Below are positions 6,613 to 9,490 of a stretch of 9,490 bases of DNA, piece after piece (the first letter of the stretch is position 1; every line of letters begins with the position of its first letter). The DNA is from an uncultured Bacilli bacterium (GTDB taxonomy: Bacteria > Bacillota_I > Bacilli_A > RF39 > UBA660): contig CANQNZ010000044.1 in the NCBI GenBank assembly GCA_947625365.1, forward strand, positions 1 through 9,490, read 5' to 3'. Under the pieces are notes generated by a model that was not told the origin of the DNA, ran no database searches, and saw only the letters and a program-made list of their open reading frames with translations. Position numbers and translations under genes: made by a program.

Positions 6613-7217
6613 CCTATACCTTTATATCTAAACGTTAAATACGCTATTATCAAAATAAGAATTATACACACAATATTATAAAATATATCTTTTCGGAAAA
6701 TGCCTGGCAAATGTTTTTTTATAGCGTTTAGGCCGATATAAAGTAGAAAACCACAAATACCTCCTGCTATATTTAAAAGAACATCATCAATATCAAAGGC
6801 TCGCCCTATTTGCAATTGCACCAGTTCAATAGTTAAAGAAGCAATGGCTGTCAATATGAAGATATGACTTACTTTACTTGCTTTAATATAATGAGATACA
6901 AAATAACCAAAAGGTAAAAACATTACTAAATTACCAATAACATTGTATTTAAATAACTCGCTTTTTAAATCGTATCTTAATATTTCTTTAAATGGAATTA
7001 AATTAACTCCACTACCACCTAAATCACGATTTGTAACAAGTTCGAATAACATCAAAACATAAATGATAAAAAATAAGGTTATAAATTCTTTATAAAAAAC
7101 AAATTTCTCATGATTAATATATAAGTAAGCAATTCTAACAGATATAATAATAACTAGGAATATCGTTAGCATTGGCCAAATACTATTTAATGTCTTTAAA
7201 ACGGTATTTTCAATCAT
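6600..7217 (-). CDS. VanZ-family membrane protein
   Basis: Polytopic membrane protein, 205 residues, with about six membrane segments (near 13-33, 43-61, 92-110, 119-137, 145-163 and 180-197). VanZ-like signatures: NLIPF (72-76), NVIGNLVMFLPFG (92-104), and IELVQ (130-134) followed by GRAFDIDDVLLNIAGG (138-153), with the acidic residues D142, D144 and D145. VanZ proper gives low-level teicoplanin resistance in the vanA cluster; most family members have no known role and resistance should not be inferred here. It starts 14 bases after yqfD behind AGAGG and overlaps the ybeY start. Its position corresponds to where phoH and pgpH lie in Bacillus subtilis. Confidence 0.88.
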   Translation of the reverse strand: MIENTVLKTLNSIWPMLTIFLVIIISVRIAYLYINHEKFVFYKEFITLFFIIYVLMLFELVTNRDLGGSGVNLIPFKEILRYDLKSELFKYNVIGNLVMFLPFGYFVSHYIKASKVSHIFILTAIASLTIELVQLQIGRAFDIDDVLLNIAGGICGFLLYIGLNAIKKHLPGIFRKDIFYNIVCIILILIIAYLTFRYKGIGWLF

Positions 7218-7231
7218 ATTATACCTCTATT

Positions 7232-8413
7232 CTAAGAAGATTCTTGTTCTAATTGGGGTACATAATTTACTTGTTTGCCTATCTGTTTTTCTACAGACAC
7301 AAAAACCTCTATCTTCATTTTACTATTTTTTACGTCTTTATTCAAAACTTTTTGGGTGATTATACGTTCCTTGTCATTTAATTGCATTTTTACTTTACTT
7401 AAAGCTTGGGATAAGGCTTCTTTTTCGGCTTGCTCTAAATTATATTTTTTATTTTTGATTTTAACTTCATATTCCGTTTGTTTATAAAAAGTAAATGGTC
7501 CAACCTTAAATAGCTTTTTATTTTTAATGATAGAATTTTTAAAACGATTTTTTAATAAAATCTTTTTTTCTTTACCAGTATCTATCATAAAATTCCATCT
7601 TTTTTCGCCAGTTTTTTGTTTTTCTTTATAATTTAGTGGCAAGCTTACGTTTGCTGTAAGCCAGATTTCCGCATAGACTTCACCAGTGGCACAAACGCGA
7701 TTTTTAACCTCATCTTCCGCTGTTTTAATATCCCCAGCGATTATAATATCTCCCTTACTTACATAATCACCGGTTGTTTTAATATTCATTCCCTGTTTAT
7801 TAATAATTTTAGTTATAATTCCACTTTTTTGGGCAACGATATTACATAAATTATTATTATCTTTAATTTTCGTAATTATTCTCTGCTCTATTCTTACTTT
7901 ATAAGTCATACCAACATTTTCAATTTCTATCCATTCTAATTTATCTGGATATTTATCTAATATTTTTTGTTTAATCTCTTGTAATTGTTTATAGCTTTTC
8001 TTAAAAGTTAAGCTTTTAACATGATAATACTCTAATTCTTCTTTTACTAATTGTCTAATATCTTTGTCAGAGTGAATTACATCAACTTTAACGATAATAT
8101 TTTGGCTAATTGCTAAAAGAAAAAGACCTAAAACTAGACAAGATAAAAATATTTTATTCCGAATAATAAAAGGCCTAATTTTATAAATACCTTCATGATT
8201 TTTTATTTTGATTTTATAATCTTTAAAATTAGCAGATATTTTTTCAATATTATCATAATCAGTTATAAATGATATTTTATCTTCTTTTAAATATTTAACA
8301 TTATTAATATTAATGTGCAAACGATAAAGATTGATTAAAAAATGATTTAAAAAAGGGCCAGTTACTTCAACTTCAACTTTATGGGTTTTGATATGATTAA
8401 TTATATTTAACAT
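7232..8413 (-). CDS. yqfD: Sporulation protein YqfD
   Basis: 393 residues, matching the family length of about 400. One membrane segment at about 86-108 (IFLSCLVLGLFLLAISQNII) separates a short N-terminal domain from a large C-terminal, probably extracytoplasmic, domain with repeated lysine-rich beta-type stretches. YqfD genes belong to the sigma-E mother-cell regulon in Bacillus and are needed for efficient sporulation in some species; their biochemical role is unknown. The ATG overlaps the end of yqfC by 7 bases, and the yqfC-yqfD pairing is the strongest support. Trp codons are all TGG. The protein is basic for much of its length. Confidence 0.88.
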   Translation of the reverse strand: MLNIINHIKTHKVEVEVTGPFLNHFLINLYRLHININNVKYLKEDKISFITDYDNIEKISANFKDYKIKIKNHEGIYKIRPFIIRNKIFLSCLVLGLFLLAISQNIIVKVDVIHSDKDIRQLVKEELEYYHVKSLTFKKSYKQLQEIKQKILDKYPDKLEWIEIENVGMTYKVRIEQRIITKIKDNNNLCNIVAQKSGIITKIINKQGMNIKTTGDYVSKGDIIIAGDIKTAEDEVKNRVCATGEVYAEIWLTANVSLPLNYKEKQKTGEKRWNFMIDTGKEKKILLKNRFKNSIIKNKKLFKVGPFTFYKQTEYEVKIKNKKYNLEQAEKEALSQALSKVKMQLNDKERIITQKVLNKDVKNSKMKIEVFVSVEKQIGKQVNYVPQLEQESS

Positions 8414-8646
8414 TTAGTCACTTTTTCAATTTCGCCCTCTATTAGTATTTCTTTTTCCATCATTTTAATAATACTTAAATTTTGTCCATTTATTAATAAT
8501 TTAAATTTTTCTAATTTTAAATTAATTTCCGTCTCGGAAAAATGAAGCAAATCTAAATAATTAAAAACATAAATATACTTGTCAAAAATACTAATAAAAT
8601 AATCTTTATCGTAGAGAAATGATTTTATATTTTCCATAATTTTCAA
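8407..8646 (-). CDS. yqfC: YabP/YqfC-family sporulation protein
   Basis: 79 residues. The family core is recognisable: a hydrophobic N-terminal stretch ending in FNYLDLLHFSE (28-38), INLKLEKFKLLINGQNLSI (41-59), and ILIEGEIEKV (67-76), a set of short beta strands. Related proteins are made in the mother cell under sigma-E. The start is TTG at 8646: GGTGAT lies at good distance before it and too far from the ATG three codons later, which is the alternative. It heads the unit that continues into yqfD. The protein is a little shorter than the roughly 90 residues of Bacillus relatives. Confidence 0.82.
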   Translation of the reverse strand: MKIMENIKSFLYDKDYFISIFDKYIYVFNYLDLLHFSETEINLKLEKFKLLINGQNLSIIKMMEKEILIEGEIEKVTKC

Positions 8647-8673
8647 AATATAATCACCCTATCAAATCTTATG

Positions 8674-8698
8674 AAAAAAAGATACTTTTCAGTATCTT
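8674..8698 (-). terminator. Strong intrinsic terminator of rpsU-yqeY
   Basis: Minus-strand AAGATACT (8698-8691) and AGTATCTT (8686-8679) form a perfect 8-bp stem closed by a GAAA tetraloop, followed by seven U (8680-8674). Two bases of the yqeY TAA stop lie in the stem. The best terminator in the window. Confidence 0.9.
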
Positions 8699-9137
8699 AT
8701 TTAGTTAACTTTTCTTTTATTTTTTTACTAACTTCACTCATATCGGCGCGTGGACCAATTATAGGACTTATCTTTTTCATAACTGCACCCATATCTTTAA
8801 TACTAGTTGGGGCAAGTTCTGCAAAGACTTCATCAATAATTTTATTAATCTCTTCTTCGCTTAGTTGCTCTGGTAAGTAAAGATTTAATATAGCAATTTC
8901 TTTATCTAAGTTTTCGGCTAAATCTAGGCGATTATATTTTGTATACTCATCACGAGATGCTACTCTGACCTTTACCTGTTTTTTGATAACTCCTAAAATC
9001 TCATCATCAGTTAGCTCACTTTTTTTATTAATTTGTTCGGCTTGTAAACTTGATTTTAACATTCGCAGAACTGATAATTTGAATTTGTCACCAGTTTTCA
9101 TCGCTTCTTTTAAATCATTGTTAATTTGCTCAAGCAT
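8697..9137 (-). CDS. yqeY: GatB/YqeY domain protein
   Basis: 146-residue helical protein of the YqeY family, related to the C-terminal tail domain of the GatB amidotransferase subunit that contacts tRNA. Free-standing YqeY has no settled function. Seen: the N-terminal LKEAMKTGDKFKLSVLRMLKSS block (in two parts, 9-15 and 16-30), the RDEYTKYNRLDLAENLDKE region near 62-80, ILNLYLPEQLSEEE (83-96), and the C-terminal MGAVMKKI (116-123) and IGPRADMSEVSK (126-137) blocks. It starts 9 bases after rpsU, and its AAGGTGAG ribosome binding site overlaps the rpsU stop codon, so the pair is coupled. rpsU-yqeY is a common order in Bacillota. Confidence 0.95.
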   Translation of the reverse strand: MLEQINNDLKEAMKTGDKFKLSVLRMLKSSLQAEQINKKSELTDDEILGVIKKQVKVRVASRDEYTKYNRLDLAENLDKEIAILNLYLPEQLSEEEINKIIDEVFAELAPTSIKDMGAVMKKISPIIGPRADMSEVSKKIKEKLTK

Positions 9138-9146
9138 ATTCTCACC

Positions 9147-9338
9147 TTAATCTCTTCTTTTATTTTTTTTACGAGAATTTTTAATATTTTCTTTTAACTC
9201 TTCCCTTTTTACAATGCCTGGTTTTTTATAAAATTTTCTTTTCTTAATTTCTGAAGGGACACCACTTCTTGCAACTTTAGCTTTAAATTTTTTCAAAGCT
9301 CCATCAATATTACCGTCTTTTACGCTAACTTTTGTCAT
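9147..9338 (-). CDS. rpsU: 30S ribosomal protein S21
   Basis: Small-subunit ribosomal protein, 63 residues and highly basic, within the usual family range. Visible features: VSVKDGNIDGALKKFKAKV near the start, SGVPSEIKKRKFYKKPG (25-41), the S21 signature, and a Lys/Arg-rich tail. S21 lies near the 3' end of 16S rRNA and helps mRNA binding. The ATG follows GGGAGG with an 8-9 base gap. It is first in its unit, driven by a strong extended -10 promoter. Confidence 0.97.
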   Translation of the reverse strand: MTKVSVKDGNIDGALKKFKAKVARSGVPSEIKKRKFYKKPGIVKREELKENIKNSRKKNKRRD

Positions 9339-9367
9339 ATCTTTTCCCTCCCTTCATTACTAAATGT

Positions 9368-9396
9368 ATTATAACACTCTTAATAGGCTTAAGCAA
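9368..9396 (-). promoter_or_regulatory. Strong promoter of rpsU-yqeY
   Basis: Minus-strand TTGCTT (9396-9391), exactly 17 bases, then consensus TATAAT (9373-9368) preceded by TGT, an extended -10. Transcription should begin near 9361, leaving a leader of about 22 bases that includes the rpsU ribosome binding site. Confidence 0.85.
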
Positions 9397-9418
9397 GAAA
9401 CTTTTAAGGAGAAATTGA

Positions 9419-9445
9419 TTTTTGTCAAGACATAGTGACCAAAAA
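9419..9445 (+). other. Plus-strand hairpin upstream of a terminator-like stem
   Basis: On the plus strand TTTTTGTC (9419-9426) pairs with GACCAAAAA (9437-9445) with one bulged C, around a 10-base loop. It lies 14 bases before the terminator-like stem and divergent to rpsU. No coding frame explains it. Could be a leader RNA element or a short RNA. Confidence 0.35.
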
Positions 9446-9459
9446 TTGCAAAAGAAGAC

Positions 9460-9483
9460 AATCGTCTACCAAGGCGATTTTTT
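9460..9483 (+). terminator. Terminator-like hairpin on the plus strand at the right edge
   Basis: AATCGTC (9460-9466) pairs with GGCGATT (9473-9479) around a 6-base loop, followed by a T-run (9478-9483). The T-G pair is a wobble in plus-strand RNA but becomes a C-A mismatch on the minus strand, and the T-run follows only on the plus strand. So the structure fits plus-strand transcription, although no plus-strand gene is seen. A bidirectional role for an upstream minus-strand gene outside the window is the main alternative. Confidence 0.5.
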
Positions 9484-9490
9484 AGTTTCG

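Noticed and set aside
7275..7487. Plus-strand open frame of 70 residues inside yqfD
   Set aside because: Antisense shadow of a well supported gene.
7643..7661. Inverted repeat GCTTAC/GTAAGC
   Set aside because: A 6-bp stem inside the yqfD coding region with no T-run; expected by chance.
8671..8880. Plus-strand open frame of 69 residues inside yqeY with a membrane-like translation
   Set aside because: Starts within the yqeY terminator and runs antisense to yqeY; the hydrophobicity comes from reading Lys/Glu-rich codons in reverse.
9406..9435. Possible leader peptide on the plus strand: AAGGAG, then TTG and six codons to TAG
   Set aside because: The gap between AAGGAG and TTG is only 3 bases, the start is TTG, and nothing else supports translation. 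Kept only as context for the plus-strand structure.

Overview
The window is an AT-rich stretch (roughly 30% GC by eye) in which every recognisable gene lies on the minus strand. Gene content and order point to a low-GC Bacillota, probably a Bacilli-type lineage: it carries the rpsU-yqeY, yqfC-yqfD, ybeY-dgkA-era-yqzL-recO neighbourhood and the mraZ-rsmH-ftsL-pbp start of the division and cell wall (dcw) cluster. The standard bacterial code fits: genes are full length with TGG for Trp, and two genes end in TGA. The sporulation-family genes yqfC and yqfD suggest a spore former or a descendant of one. The species cannot be named from this window.

Reading in the direction of transcription (right to left), five units can be separated. 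(1) rpsU-yqeY has a strong extended -10 promoter and a strong terminator. (2) yqfC-yqfD-vanZ-like-ybeY-dgkA is tightly packed with overlapping genes and ends in a short terminator. (3) era-yqzL-recO starts from its own promoter; yqzL encodes only 26 residues. (4) A single 335-residue gene of unknown function has its own promoter, an excellent ribosome binding site and a terminator. (5) mraZ-rsmH-ftsL-pbp is a dcw operon with a 17-bp-spaced promoter and three GTGG repeats at exact 10-bp period, the expected MraZ operator. The penicillin-binding protein runs off the left edge.

The genes are mostly housekeeping: ribosome assembly and maturation (S21, YbeY, Era, RsmH), DNA repair (RecO), lipid carrier recycling (DgkA family) and septal wall synthesis (MraZ, RsmH, FtsL, PBP). 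Compared with the Bacillus subtilis order, phoH, the pgpH-type gene yqfF and cdd are absent from between yqfD and era, and a VanZ-family membrane protein stands in the gap. The recO end is joined directly to the dcw cluster with only the unknown gene between.

The most interesting points are the orphan 335-residue protein, the MraZ operator merged with the mraZ ribosome binding site, the four terminators whose stems include the stop codon of the preceding gene, and an unexplained plus-strand hairpin plus terminator at the right edge, upstream of rpsU. No gene-free stretch exceeds 300 bases; no tRNA, rRNA, CRISPR array or mobile element was seen.
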